This document shows, in pieces, positions 42,278-50,453 of a DNA stretch of 64,000 bases (positions are counted from its first letter, which is position 1; each line of letters starts with the position of its first letter). Source of the stretch: Conexibacter sp. CPCC 206217 (GTDB taxonomy: Bacteria > Actinomycetota > Thermoleophilia > Solirubrobacterales > Solirubrobacteraceae); NCBI RefSeq assembly GCF_030646165.1, contig NZ_JAUTDO010000002.1:310001-374000 (forward strand), read 5' to 3'. Position numbers and translations under genes: made by a program. The notes beneath the pieces were generated by a model that saw nothing but the letters and a program-made list of their open reading frames with translations, was not told where the DNA came from and searched no databases.

Positions 42278-42288
42278 GCCCGATCGCG

Positions 42289-42294
42289 TACCCT
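42289..42294 (+). promoter_or_regulatory. -10-like TACCCT for the acetyltransferase
   Basis: TACCCT ends 6 bases before ATG 42301. Confidence 0.5.
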
Positions 42295-42300
42295 CGCGCG

Positions 42301-42852
42301 ATGCCTGTCGCTGACCTGCTCGCACGCTGGGCGCCGCCGAAGGCCGCGGTGCTGAACCTGTTCGTCAACCGGATCCCGTTCGTCGGGCTGCGGATGCGCG
42401 CCTACGGCGCGTTCGGCGTGCGCTTCGCCGAGGCCGGCAGCGGGATGCTGATGCTCGGCGCCGAGGTCTGGTCGCCGCAGCTGCTCGAGTTCGGCCGCGG
42501 CTCGATCGTCGGGCGCGGCTGCATCGTCGACGCACGCGGCGGGATCCGCATCGGGGACCACGTCAACATCGGCTCCGAGACGATCCTGATGACGGCCAAG
42601 CACGAGGTGCAGGACCCGGACTTCGGCGGCACCTACGAGCCGATCACGATCGGCGATCGCGTCTGGATCGCGACCCGCGCGACGGTGCTCGGCGGCGTCA
42701 CGCTCGGCGAGGGCGCGGTCGTCGCGGCCGGCGCCGTCGTGACGAGCGACGTGGCGCCCTACACGATCGTCGGCGGCGTGCCGGCGAGACCGATCGGCGA
42801 ACGCACGCGCGACCTGCGTTACAGACTCGGCTACCGCGCCAACTGGGTCTGA
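42301..42852 (+). CDS. Hexapeptide-repeat (LbH) O-acyltransferase
   Basis: 183 residues. The left-handed beta-helix is seen as repeated hexapeptides from about residue 55: LEFGRGSIVGRGCIVDARGG IRIGDHVNIGSETIL and ITIGDRVWIATRATVLGGVT, GEGAVVAAGAVVTSDVA. AKHEVQDPDFGG contains the catalytic His typical of the NodL/LacA/WbbJ group, which uses acetyl-CoA. It ends with VPARPIGER, the usual closing motif. It likely acetylates a glycan residue of this locus. It seems to be transcribed alone, from TACCCT 6 bases upstream. Confidence 0.9.
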   Translation: MPVADLLARWAPPKAAVLNLFVNRIPFVGLRMRAYGAFGVRFAEAGSGMLMLGAEVWSPQLLEFGRGSIVGRGCIVDARGGIRIGDHVNIGSETILMTAKHEVQDPDFGGTYEPITIGDRVWIATRATVLGGVTLGEGAVVAAGAVVTSDVAPYTIVGGVPARPIGERTRDLRYRLGYRANWV

Positions 42853-42886
42853 TCCGAGCGTGACCGTCCGCCGCTGCGCATTGCCG

Positions 42887-42892
42887 TAGGCT
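42887..42892 (+). promoter_or_regulatory. -10-like TAGGCT for the GMD-family gene at 42903
   Basis: TAGGCT ends 10 bases before ATG 42903. The inverted paralogue at 44940 has the identical hexamer 7 bases from its start. Confidence 0.45.
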
Positions 42893-42902
42893 GCGCGCTT
42901 CG

Positions 42903-43901
42903 ATGTCCCGCAGACGCGTGCTGATCACCGGCATCACCGGCCAGGACGGTGGCTATCTCGCCGAGCAGCTGCTGGCCGCGGGCGACGAGGTCATCGGCAC
43001 CGTGCGCCAGCCCGACGGCGCGCTGGACGCGGCCGGCCTGGGCCAGCTCGCGGGCCGCGTCACGCTGCTGCGGGCGGACCTGCTCGACCCGGACAGCGTG
43101 CGACGCGCGATCGCCGAGGCGCAGCCGCAGGAGATCTACCACCTCGCCGCACCGACGTTCGTGCCCGACTCGTGGGACGACCCGAGCGCAGTGATCGCCG
43201 CGGTCGCGACCGGCACCGCGACCGTGCTCGCGGCCGCCGGCGGGCTCGGCGACGACGTCCGCGTGCTGGTCGCCAGCTCGAGCGAGGTCTTCGGCGACGC
43301 CGGCGTCTCACCGCAGTCGGAGCGCTCGCCGATGCGGCCGCGCTCGCCGTACGGCGTCGCCAAGCTCGCCGCGCACGGCCTCGTCGGGACGCTGCGCGCG
43401 CGCCACGGCCGCTTCCTCGTCTCCGCGATCACCTTCAACCACGAGTCGCCGCGCCGGCCGGAGCGGTTCCTGCCGCGCAAGGTCAGCGCCGGCGTCGCCG
43501 CGATCGCCGCCGGCCGCGCCGACTCGCTGACGCTCGGGGACCTCTCCGCGGTGCGCGACTGGTCCGACGCGCGCGACGTCGTCGACGGCCTCGTGCGCGC
43601 GCTGCGCCACGACGAAGCCGGCGACTACGTCTTCGCGTCCGGCATCCCGCACACGGTCGGCGACCTCGTCGACGCGGCCTTCGCCGCCGCCGGGATCGAT
43701 CGCAGCGTCCCCGACGCGAGCGCCCCGGACGGCCTGCGCGACCGCATCCTCGTCGACCCCCGCTTCGTGCGCCCGCCGGAGCGCTGGCCGCCGGTCGGCG
43801 ACCCGTCGAAGGCGCGCGAGCGGCTCGGCTGGCGGCCGAGCCGCTCGTTCGAGCAGCTCGTCTCCGAGATGGTCGAAGCGGACCTCGCGCGGCTGGCCTG
43901 A
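42903..43901 (+). CDS. GDP-mannose 4,6-dehydratase-family epimerase/reductase
   Basis: 332 residues. [20 protein letters not shown] is the GMD-type NAD(P) site. VASSSEVFGDAGVSPQSERS and SPYGVAK supply the Ser-Tyr-Lys triad. NHESPRRPERFLPRKV and RDWSDARDVVDGLVRALRHD match the GDP-mannose-binding part of the GMD family. It is clearly paralogous to the canonical GMD at 43969 but more diverged, for example LREDRVTL-type regions and the 4,6-dehydratase Glu region, so it may reduce or epimerise the GDP-4-keto-6-deoxymannose made by that enzyme (Rmd-like). The two genes are tail to tail. Confidence 0.75.
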   Translation: MSRRRVLITGITGQDGGYLAEQLLAAGDEVIGTVRQPDGALDAAGLGQLAGRVTLLRADLLDPDSVRRAIAEAQPQEIYHLAAPTFVPDSWDDPSAVIAAVATGTATVLAAAGGLGDDVRVLVASSSEVFGDAGVSPQSERSPMRPRSPYGVAKLAAHGLVGTLRARHGRFLVSAITFNHESPRRPERFLPRKVSAGVAAIAAGRADSLTLGDLSAVRDWSDARDVVDGLVRALRHDEAGDYVFASGIPHTVGDLVDAAFAAAGIDRSVPDASAPDGLRDRILVDPRFVRPPERWPPVGDPSKARERLGWRPSRSFEQLVSEMVEADLARLA

Positions 43902-43968
43902 CCGGTCGCCGCGCGCCGTCGGCCGCTCGCGGACCGGCGCGCGCGTTGCGCACCGGTCGCGCCTGCGT

Positions 43969-44940
43969 TCAGCTGGAGAGCAGCTCCAGGTCGGCGCGCA
44001 CCATCAGGCGGATCAGCTCGTCGAACGTCGTCTCGGGGACCCAACCGAGTCTGTCCTTCGCCTTCGTCGGATCGCCGATCAGCAGGTCGACCTCGGCCGG
44101 GCGCACGAACTGCGGATCGATCTCGACGTAGCGCTCCCAGTCGCCCAGGCCGGCCTCGTCGAACGCCACCTGCACGCAGTCGCGCACGGTGTGCGTCTCG
44201 CCGGTCGCGATCACGAAGTCCTCGGGCTCGTCCTGCTGCAGCATCAGCCACATCGCCTTGACGTAGTCCTTCGCGTAGCCCCAGTCGCGCTTCGCGTCGA
44301 GGTTGCCGAGCGCGAGTCTGTCGCGCAGCCCGTGCTTGATCGCGGCGGCGTGCCACGTGATCTTGCGCGTCACGAACTCCAGCCCGCGGCGCGGCGACTC
44401 GTGGTTGAAGAGGATGCCGCTGGTCGCGTGGAGGTCGTACGACTCGCGGTAGTTGATCGTGATGAAGTGGCCGTAGACCTTCGCGACGCCGTACGGCGAG
44501 CGCGGGTAGAGCGGCGTCTGCTCGTTCTGCGGGACCTCGCGCACCTTGCCGAACATCTCGGAGCTGGAGGCCTGGTAGAAGCGCGCCTCGGGCGCCGCCT
44601 CGCGGACCGCCTCCAGCATGCGCGTGACGCTGACGCCCGTGAAGTCGGCGGTCAGCGTCGGCTGCACCCACGAGAGCGCGACGAAGCTCATCGCGGCGAG
44701 GTTGTAGATCTCCGCCGGCTGCGCGGCGCGCAGCGTGTCGACGAGCGAGCGCTGGTCGAGCAGGTCGCCCTGGTGCAGGGTGATGCGGTCGCGCAGATGC
44801 TCGATGCGGTCGAACTTCTCGGTTGAGGCGCGGCGCACCATCCCGTGCACCTCGTACCCGTGCTCGAGCAGCAGCTCGGCGAGGTAGGAGCCGTCCTGGC
44901 CGGTGATCCCAGTGATGAGCGCCCTCTTGGGGGATGACAT
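43969..44940 (-). CDS. gmd: GDP-mannose 4,6-dehydratase
   Basis: 323 residues from ATG 44940, preferred over ATG 44958 because TAGGCT ends 7 bases before it. [37 protein letters not shown] and [16 protein letters not shown] are close to standard [43 protein letters not shown] and [18 protein letters not shown] carry the catalytic Ser/Glu/Tyr/Lys and the substrate loop. It converts GDP-D-mannose to GDP-4-keto-6-deoxy-D-mannose, precursor of GDP-rhamnose, -fucose or related sugars, and is one of the surest functional calls in the locus. Confidence 0.95.
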   Translation of the reverse strand: MSSPKRALITGITGQDGSYLAELLLEHGYEVHGMVRRASTEKFDRIEHLRDRITLHQGDLLDQRSLVDTLRAAQPAEIYNLAAMSFVALSWVQPTLTADFTGVSVTRMLEAVREAAPEARFYQASSSEMFGKVREVPQNEQTPLYPRSPYGVAKVYGHFITINYRESYDLHATSGILFNHESPRRGLEFVTRKITWHAAAIKHGLRDRLALGNLDAKRDWGYAKDYVKAMWLMLQQDEPEDFVIATGETHTVRDCVQVAFDEAGLGDWERYVEIDPQFVRPAEVDLLIGDPTKAKDRLGWVPETTFDELIRLMVRADLELLSS

Positions 44941-44947
44941 GCCCAGC

Positions 44948-44953
44948 AGCCTA
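44948..44953 (-). promoter_or_regulatory. -10-like TAGGCT for gmd
   Basis: Minus-strand TAGGCT ends 7 bases before ATG 44940. Confidence 0.5.
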
Positions 44954-45174
44954 TGCAACCGCGCTGGCGGCCGTCGTCAGCGGACGCCGCGGGCGCGGGC
45001 GCGCGCTTGCATGCATCCGCCACATGGTCCTCTAGACTCCCGCGCTTGGAGCAATTCGCGTCTGCGCGGGGCGGCGCGCGAAGGCTCTGAGAAAGAAACG
45101 TCGCAACCTTCGGGCGTTTAGCTCGTTGACATCGGCGGAAGCTTTCCCCCGATCGTCGTCACGGCGGCCACTCA
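44954..45174. other. Gap before the CpsF-like gene with two possible hairpins and an AT-richer patch
   Basis: About 220 bases without a gene. AAACG/CGTTT arms enclose a 14-base loop near 45096-45120, and a second imperfect hairpin spans 45131-45153 (ATCGG with GGAA pairing with TTCC and CCGAT), ending 21 bases before ATG 45175. Base composition between about 45085 and 45130 is visibly less GC-rich. No Shine-Dalgarno sequence precedes the ATG and no TANNNT sits at the usual distance. A structured 5' leader is possible; I could not match it to a known riboswitch. Confidence 0.35.
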
Positions 45175-46017
45175 ATGTCTACCTCCTCCTTTGAAGTCAT
45201 CCCCCCCTCGCACGCGGCGCCCGCCGCGGCCCCTGCCCCGTCGCTGCCGACGGTCGAGCAGATCCGCGTGCTCGAGGTCCCGCTCGCGCTGACCGACTAC
45301 GAGCGCGTGCTCGACTGGGTCGACGCGGCCGTCGCCGCCGGCGCGCACGAGTACGTCTGCGTCGCCGCGGTCCACACGGTGATGGAGTCGCACGACGACG
45401 AGGCGCTGCGCAGCGCCGTCGCCGGCGCGGCCTTCACCGTCCCGGACGGTCAGCCGCTGGCCTGGGCGCTGCGGGCGCTCGGGCACGAGATCGACAGCCG
45501 CGTCTACGGTCCGGAGCTGATGGCGCGGGCGATGGAGCGCGCCACGCGCACCGGTCAGCGTCATTACCTCTACGGCGGCCGCGATCAGAGCGCGCTCTTC
45601 AAGCTGACGCTGAGGCTGCGCCAGCGCTTCCCCGGCCTGCGCGTCGTCGGCGGCTACTCGCCGCCGTTCCGAGCGCTGTCGGAGCCGGAACTGGACGCGA
45701 TCGCCGCGGACATCAACCGCGCGCGGCCGGACATCGTCTGGGTCGGGATCGGCGTGCCGAAGCAGGAGAAGTGGATGGCCGCGATGCGCGAGCGGCTCGA
45801 CGCGCCCGTGCTGATCGGCGTCGGCGCCGCGTTCGACTTCCACGCCGGCCTCGTGCCGCAGGCGCCCGCCTGGATGCAGCGCAACGGGCTCGAGTGGCTG
45901 TACCGCCTCAAGCAGGAGCCACGGCGGCTGTGGAAGCGCTACGCCCGCCACAACCCCCGCTTCGTGATGCGCTTCGCCCGCCAGTGGGCCGGCGAACGCC
46001 GCGACGCGCGCGCCTGA
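45175..46017 (+). CDS. WecG/TagA/CpsF family glycosyltransferase (GT26)
   Basis: 280 residues from ATG 45175. VLEVPLALTDYERVLDWVDA, TVPDGQPLAWALRALG (the conserved catalytic PDG region), RVYGPELMARAMERA and YLYGGRDQSALFKL are standard GT26 motifs. PDIVWVGIGVPKQEKWMAAM gives the family GxPKQExW, and VGAAFDFHAGLVPQAPAWMQ with GLEWLYRLKQEPRRLWKRY completes it. The enzyme adds the second sugar (ManNAc or ManNAcA type) to an undecaprenyl-diphosphate sugar, so it acts after a priming transferase such as that at 56925. The downstream nucleotide-sugar dehydrogenase of WecC type would fit a ManNAcA donor. Confidence 0.93.
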   Translation: MSTSSFEVIPPSHAAPAAAPAPSLPTVEQIRVLEVPLALTDYERVLDWVDAAVAAGAHEYVCVAAVHTVMESHDDEALRSAVAGAAFTVPDGQPLAWALRALGHEIDSRVYGPELMARAMERATRTGQRHYLYGGRDQSALFKLTLRLRQRFPGLRVVGGYSPPFRALSEPELDAIAADINRARPDIVWVGIGVPKQEKWMAAMRERLDAPVLIGVGAAFDFHAGLVPQAPAWMQRNGLEWLYRLKQEPRRLWKRYARHNPRFVMRFARQWAGERRDARA

Positions 46018-46047
46018 CCGCTGCTGCGATCGCGGAAGCACCCAGCC

Positions 46048-47598
46048 GTGCGCCTCTCACCGGTCTCAGCCACCGCGCACGGCGACGCCGCCGCACCCGC
46101 CGCCGCGCTCGCGCGAGTCTCCGCGGTCGGCCCCGTCGCGTGGCTTCCGCTCGGCGCGATCGTGCTGCTGGCGATCGTGCTGCGCTTCCCGACGCTGTCG
46201 TTGCAGAGCGTCTGGTTCGACGAGGCCGCGACGTGGGAGCTGACGCGGCTGCCGTTCGGCGACATGCTGTCGGCGCTGCCCGACCGCGAGAGCAATCCGC
46301 CGCTGTTCTACGCGCTCGAGTGGGTCTTCACGCGCGCGCTCGGCGACCACGAGTTCGGGCTGCGCGCGCTGTCCGCCGTCGCCGGGACGCTCGCCGTCCC
46401 GGTCACCTACGGGATCGGGCGGCGGATCGGCGGCGAGCGCGCCGGCGTCGCGACCGCGCTGCTGGTCGCCGTCGACCCGCTGCTGGTGTGGTTCTCGCAA
46501 GAGGCGCGCAGCTACGAGCTGGTCGTGCTGCTGAGCGCCGCCTCGCTGCTGCTGTTCCTGCGCGCGCTCGACGACCCGCGCCCGCGCGTGCTGGCGTGGT
46601 GGGCCGCGCTGTCGGCGCTCGCGCTCTGCTCGCACTACTTCGCCGCGTTCGTGCTGATCCCGCAGATCGCCTGGCTGCTGCTGCGCCACCCGCGGCGGCG
46701 CGCGGCGGCGCTCGGCAGCGCCGCAGTCGCCGGCGTCGGCCTGCTGCTGCTGCCGCTGCTGCTGGCGCAGCGCGGCAACCCGTACGAGATCGCCGGCTCG
46801 TCGCTGGCGACGCGGCTGCTGCAGATCCCGAAGCAGTTCCTGCTCGGCTACCGCGGGCCGCTGGGCCTGCCGACCGGTCTGCTCGGCGCGGCGCTGATAG
46901 CAGGCGCGCTGTTCCTGCTGTGGCGCCACGCCGAGCCGGCCGTGCGCGAGCGCGCGCTGCTGGTCGGCGGGATCGGCCTCGCCGGCGTCGTGGTGCCGCT
47001 GCTGGCGGCGCTCGCCGGCGCCGACTACCTCAACACGCGCAACCTGATCCCGGCGCTGGTGCCGCTGGCCGCCGCGCTCGGCGCCGGCTTCGGCGTCGCG
47101 CGCCCGCCTCAAATGCGCCGGCTCGCGACGGGGCTGCTGGCGCTGCTGTGCGCGCTGTCGGTCGCGATCGTCGTGACGGTCGCGCTCGACAAGCAGTACC
47201 AGCGGCCGGACTGGAAGGGCTTGGCGCAGGCGCTCGGCCACTCCGACGAGCAGCGCGTCGTCGTCGTCTCGCCCGCCAACGGCGCGACGGCGCTGCGCTT
47301 CTACCGCCGCGACATGCACACGCTGGGCGAGCCGGGCACGCACGCCAGAGTCGTCGAGACGGTCGGCGTCGCCGGCTCGACCGCCCCCGGCGACCCGCCG
47401 GTGCTGCCGCAGCAGTTCGGCACGGCCTTCCCGCCGGACCTGCTGGCGCTGAGACAGACGGCGAGCGTGCGCACCGGCGAGTACGAGCTGCTGCGGTGGC
47501 GCCAGCCGACCGCCGGGCTGGTGCTGCCGTTCCCGGTCTCGCTGGTCCGCTTCTCGGTCCTGCCGCCATCGGTGCAGGTGCTGCCGGCGGATCGGTGA
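46048..47598 (+). CDS. GT39/ArnT-like membrane glycosyltransferase
   Basis: 516 residues from GTG 46048. About twelve membrane helices. The first external loop SVWFDEAATWELTRLPFGDM carries the Asp-Glu pair typical of PMT/ArnT (GT-C) enzymes, followed by ESNPPLFYALEWVFTRALGD and WFSQEARSYELVVLLSAASL, which are hallmark GT39/PMT_2 segments. After residue 390 a soluble external domain follows. The enzyme should use a polyprenyl-phosphate sugar (from the DPM1-like enzymes) to decorate an external glycan or protein. The TGA stop overlaps an ATG (TGATG). Confidence 0.87.
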   Translation: MRLSPVSATAHGDAAAPAAALARVSAVGPVAWLPLGAIVLLAIVLRFPTLSLQSVWFDEAATWELTRLPFGDMLSALPDRESNPPLFYALEWVFTRALGDHEFGLRALSAVAGTLAVPVTYGIGRRIGGERAGVATALLVAVDPLLVWFSQEARSYELVVLLSAASLLLFLRALDDPRPRVLAWWAALSALALCSHYFAAFVLIPQIAWLLLRHPRRRAAALGSAAVAGVGLLLLPLLLAQRGNPYEIAGSSLATRLLQIPKQFLLGYRGPLGLPTGLLGAALIAGALFLLWRHAEPAVRERALLVGGIGLAGVVVPLLAALAGADYLNTRNLIPALVPLAAALGAGFGVARPPQMRRLATGLLALLCALSVAIVVTVALDKQYQRPDWKGLAQALGHSDEQRVVVVSPANGATALRFYRRDMHTLGEPGTHARVVETVGVAGSTAPGDPPVLPQQFGTAFPPDLLALRQTASVRTGEYELLRWRQPTAGLVLPFPVSLVRFSVLPPSVQVLPADR

Positions 47599-47608
47599 TG
47601 GGACCCGA

Positions 47609-47614
47609 TACCCT
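47609..47614 (+). promoter_or_regulatory. -10-like TACCCT that places the dehydrogenase start at GTG 47622
   Basis: TACCCT ends 7 bases before GTG 47622, suggesting an internal promoter for the sugar-dehydrogenase/epimerase pair. With the ATG at 47598 it would lie inside the coding region. Confidence 0.45.
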
Positions 47615-47621
47615 TGGCCCG

Positions 47622-48908
47622 GTGAGCTCTACCGTCCCCGACGTCGCGGTCATCGGCCTCGGCCGGATCGGGCTTCCCCTCGCCCTCAGCTTCGCCGACC
47701 GCGGTTTGAACGTGATCGGCGTCGACAACGACAGCGGCCGCCTCGGCGCGATCGCCACCGGCCGGATGCCGTTCAAGGAGACCGGGGCCGACGAGCTGAT
47801 CGAGCGCGTGCACGCCTCCGGGCGGCTGACGACGACCGCGTCGGTCACCGACGCCGCCGCCGCGAACGCGATCGTGCTGACGCTCGGAACGCCGTCGCTG
47901 TCGCACATCGAGATCGACATGAGCGACATCCGCGCGGTCCTCGACGACCTGCTGCCGCTGCTGCGCGCGGGTCAGACGATCGTGCTGCGCTCGACGATCG
48001 CGCCGGGCACGACCGAGTTCGTCGCCGGCTACCTGGAGCGAAAGCGCGGCCTGCGCGCGGGCGAGGACGTCTTCGTCGCGCACGCGCCGGAGCGGATCGC
48101 CGCCGGGCGCTTCCTCGAGGAGATCGACACGCTGCCGTGCATCATCGGCGGCGTCGGCGAGGAGTCGGGCGCGCGCACCGCGAGCCTGTTCGAGGTCTTC
48201 GACGCCGAGATCGTGCAGACGACGCCGGTGCAGGCGGAGCTGGCGAAGATCTGGGCGAACATCATGCGCTACACGACCTTCGCGCTGCCGAACCTGCTGA
48301 TGATGGACTGCGAGCAGTACGGCGCGAACGTCTTCGACGTGATCGACCTCGTCAACAAGGACTACCCGCGCGGCGGTCTCGCACAGCCCGGCTTCACCGC
48401 CGGCACCTGCCTGCGCAAGGACTTCGCCTTCTCGGAGGAGCGCTCCAACGCCCCCGGCATGCTGCTGGCCGTCTCGCGCGTGAACGAGTCGGTCCCGAAC
48501 TTCCTCGTCACGGGGCTGAAGCGCCGCATAGCCGGCGGCACGCTGCGCGATCGCAAGGTCGCCGTGCTCGGGCTCGCGTTCAAGCGCGACACCGACGACG
48601 AGCGCGACTCGCTCGCGCACAAGCTCGTGCGCCTGCTGGAGCGCGAACTGGCCGACGTCGCCGTCCACGACCCGCTCGTCGCCTCGCCGACGCAGCCGCT
48701 GGAGGAGGCGCTGCGCGACGCCGACGTGGTCGTCGTCGCCGCCAACCACAGCATCTTCTCGACGCCCGCCACCGCGCAGGCGATAGCCGCGCTGGCGGCC
48801 GACGGCGCGCTCGTGGTCGACCCCTGGAACTGCCTCGGCAGCGGCCAGGTGTTCGCGTTCGCCGACGAGCTCGCCCCCCTTTCCGGAACGGAGTCCCCGC
48901 AGTCATGA
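47622..48908 (+). CDS. UDP-glucose/GDP-mannose dehydrogenase family, WecC-like
   Basis: 428 residues from GTG 47622; the ATG at 47598 (TGATG with the upstream stop) would add 8 residues and is possible on a polycistronic message. VAVIGLGRIGLPLALSFADR is the NAD site. STIAPGTTEFVAGYLERKRG, AHAPERIAAGRFLEEIDTLP and EIVQTTPVQAELAKIWANIM match the family. TAGTCLRKDFAFSEERSNAP holds the catalytic Cys (residue 263). VLGLAFKRDTDDERDSLAHK is the C-terminal UDP-binding motif. AEGRFLEEI-type and VQAELAKIWAN segments favour UDP-ManNAc dehydrogenase over UDP-glucose dehydrogenase, but this is not decisive. It oxidises C6 twice to a uronate. Confidence 0.9.
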   Translation: MSSTVPDVAVIGLGRIGLPLALSFADRGLNVIGVDNDSGRLGAIATGRMPFKETGADELIERVHASGRLTTTASVTDAAAANAIVLTLGTPSLSHIEIDMSDIRAVLDDLLPLLRAGQTIVLRSTIAPGTTEFVAGYLERKRGLRAGEDVFVAHAPERIAAGRFLEEIDTLPCIIGGVGEESGARTASLFEVFDAEIVQTTPVQAELAKIWANIMRYTTFALPNLLMMDCEQYGANVFDVIDLVNKDYPRGGLAQPGFTAGTCLRKDFAFSEERSNAPGMLLAVSRVNESVPNFLVTGLKRRIAGGTLRDRKVAVLGLAFKRDTDDERDSLAHKLVRLLERELADVAVHDPLVASPTQPLEEALRDADVVVVAANHSIFSTPATAQAIAALAADGALVVDPWNCLGSGQVFAFADELAPLSGTESPQS

Positions 48909-49894
48909 CCCGCGTGCTCGTCACTGGCGGCGCCGGCACGATCGGCGCCGCGGTCGTGCGTCGCCTGCTGCGCGACCCGGCCTTCGAGGTGCGCGTCTCC
49001 GACCAGCGCCAGGCGCCGCAGTGGATGCGCGAGGGCTGCGAGATCCACACCGGCGACCTGCGCGACGTCGAGCAGGCGAAGGCCGCGATGGACGGCTGCC
49101 CGCTCGTCATCCACCTCGCCGCGATCGTCGGCGGGATCGGCAACTTCCACAAGCTGCCGCACACGCTGACGGAGGTCAACAACGGCCTCTACAACGGCGT
49201 CTTCCGCGCCGCGCTGGACCTCGGCGTCGATCGCTTCACGTACGTCTCCTCCTCGATGGTGTTCGAGAACGCGCTCGAGTACCCGACGACCGAGGAGTAT
49301 CTGCCGCAGTGCCCGACGCCGACGTCGGCGTACGGCTTCTCGAAGCTGACCGGCGAGGTCTACTGCAGAGCCGCGCACGCCGAGCACGGCCTGCCCTACA
49401 CGATCTGCCGCCCGTTCAACGCGTACGGACCGGGCGAAGTGCCCGACCCCGAGCCCGGCATCGCGCACATGGTCCCGGACGTGATCAAGAAGGTGCTGAG
49501 CGGCCAGAAGCCGCTGCAGATCTTCGGCTCCGGCGAGCAGACGCGCACGCTCACGCACATCGACGACATCGCCGACGGGATCGTCGTCGCGACCGGCCAC
49601 CCGGCCGCGCTCAACGAGGACTTCAACATCTCCGCCTCCGAGGAGCTGACCGTCGCCGAGACGGCGCGGATCATCTGGGAGGCGTGCGGCGAGGACCCGG
49701 ACGCGTTCGAACTGGAGCACCTGCCGACCTTCGAGGTCGACGTCGTGCGCCGCTGGCCGTCGGTCGAGAAGGCCAGACGCCTGCTCGGCTGGGAGTCCCA
49801 GATCAGCGTCCGCGAGGGCATCGCCGCCACCGTCGCCTGGCTGCGCGAGCAGGACCTGACGCAGTCAAGCCACCTCAGCTCGCTCGGCAGGTAA
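48905..49894 (+). CDS. NAD-dependent nucleotide-sugar epimerase/dehydratase
   Basis: 329 residues from ATG 48905 (ATGA overlap). [20 protein letters not shown] is the NAD site; the catalytic residues are in VSSSMVFENALEYPTTEEYL and SAYGFSKLTGEVYCRA (Tyr-Lys). CRPFNAYGPGEVPDPEPGIA and GSGEQTRTLTHIDDIADGIV are typical of UDP/GDP-sugar epimerases of the GalE/GME-like branch. HLAAIVGGIGNFHKLPHTL is less usual and resembles GDP-mannose 3,5-epimerase-type enzymes. It likely works on the uronate made by the preceding enzyme, or on a related nucleotide sugar. Confidence 0.85.
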   Translation: MTRVLVTGGAGTIGAAVVRRLLRDPAFEVRVSDQRQAPQWMREGCEIHTGDLRDVEQAKAAMDGCPLVIHLAAIVGGIGNFHKLPHTLTEVNNGLYNGVFRAALDLGVDRFTYVSSSMVFENALEYPTTEEYLPQCPTPTSAYGFSKLTGEVYCRAAHAEHGLPYTICRPFNAYGPGEVPDPEPGIAHMVPDVIKKVLSGQKPLQIFGSGEQTRTLTHIDDIADGIVVATGHPAALNEDFNISASEELTVAETARIIWEACGEDPDAFELEHLPTFEVDVVRRWPSVEKARRLLGWESQISVREGIAATVAWLREQDLTQSSHLSSLGR

Positions 49895-50038
49895 CCCGCG
49901 CGGAGTCGTCCGCCGAGGACATCCCCCGCGCGCGCGGCGCCACATCACCGACAGCGGGCTGCTGGCGTACCTGATGCTGTCCCGCTCAGCGCGCTGTACG
50001 AGTGACACCGGACGCCGTGCCATGCCGCGCCGCCCGGC

Positions 50039-50350
50039 TCACCGCCGGCGCGGGGACCAGAGCAGGGCGGCGAGCACGACGGTGACGAGGCCGATCGCGA
50101 GGCCGGCGAGCCAGCCGCTGACGTCCCGGTCGACGAGGACGGCGCCGAGCGCTGTCGCGACGGCGAGCACGACGACGGTCGCGAGCAGACGCACGAGCAG
50201 GCTGACGGAGACGGAACGGCCGGCGCTGGGCGTCCTGTCGGCGGGCGTTCTCCCCACGGGCACGCGCGCCGTCGCAGGCGGCGAGCCCCTCGCAGGGAGC
50301 GGTTCCAGCAGCGGCAGCGCGCGGGGACCTCTGGGCGATAGGTCGCTCAT
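50039..50350 (-). CDS. Small two-helix membrane protein
   Basis: 103 residues. A Pro/Arg-rich N-terminal 45 residues are followed by two membrane helices (about 48-72, LLVRLLATVVVLAVATALGA, and 78-97, WLAGLAIGLVTVVLAALLW) and a short basic tail. No family recognised. TAGGTT ends 6 bases before the ATG, matching the local start signal and supporting it as a real gene. It is on the opposite strand from its neighbours, with about 140 bases of empty sequence on its 3' side. Confidence 0.6.
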   Translation of the reverse strand: MSDLSPRGPRALPLLEPLPARGSPPATARVPVGRTPADRTPSAGRSVSVSLLVRLLATVVVLAVATALGAVLVDRDVSGWLAGLAIGLVTVVLAALLWSPRRR

Positions 50351-50356
50351 CTGGTC

Positions 50357-50362
50357 AACCTA
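50357..50362 (-). promoter_or_regulatory. -10-like TAGGTT for the small membrane protein
   Basis: Minus-strand TAGGTT ends 6 bases before ATG 50350. Confidence 0.45.
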
Positions 50363-50438
50363 CCCTCCGGAAGTCGGATCAGTCCACCTTCAAGCGCGCG
50401 TTCAATCCCCGCTCCGACCGATCGCGCGCCCGCCCGAC

Positions 50439-50444
50439 TAAGGT
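50439..50444 (+). promoter_or_regulatory. -10-like TAAGGT for the GT2 gene at 50454
   Basis: TAAGGT ends 9 bases before GTG 50454. Confidence 0.45.
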
Positions 50445-50453
50445 TCGACGCCG

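Noticed and set aside
45085..45174. Possible cyclic-di-GMP (GEMM) riboswitch before the CpsF-like gene
   Set aside because: Segments such as ACGTCGCAACCTTCGG look superficially similar to the GEMM core, but the GNA tetraloop/receptor and flanking pairings could not be found.
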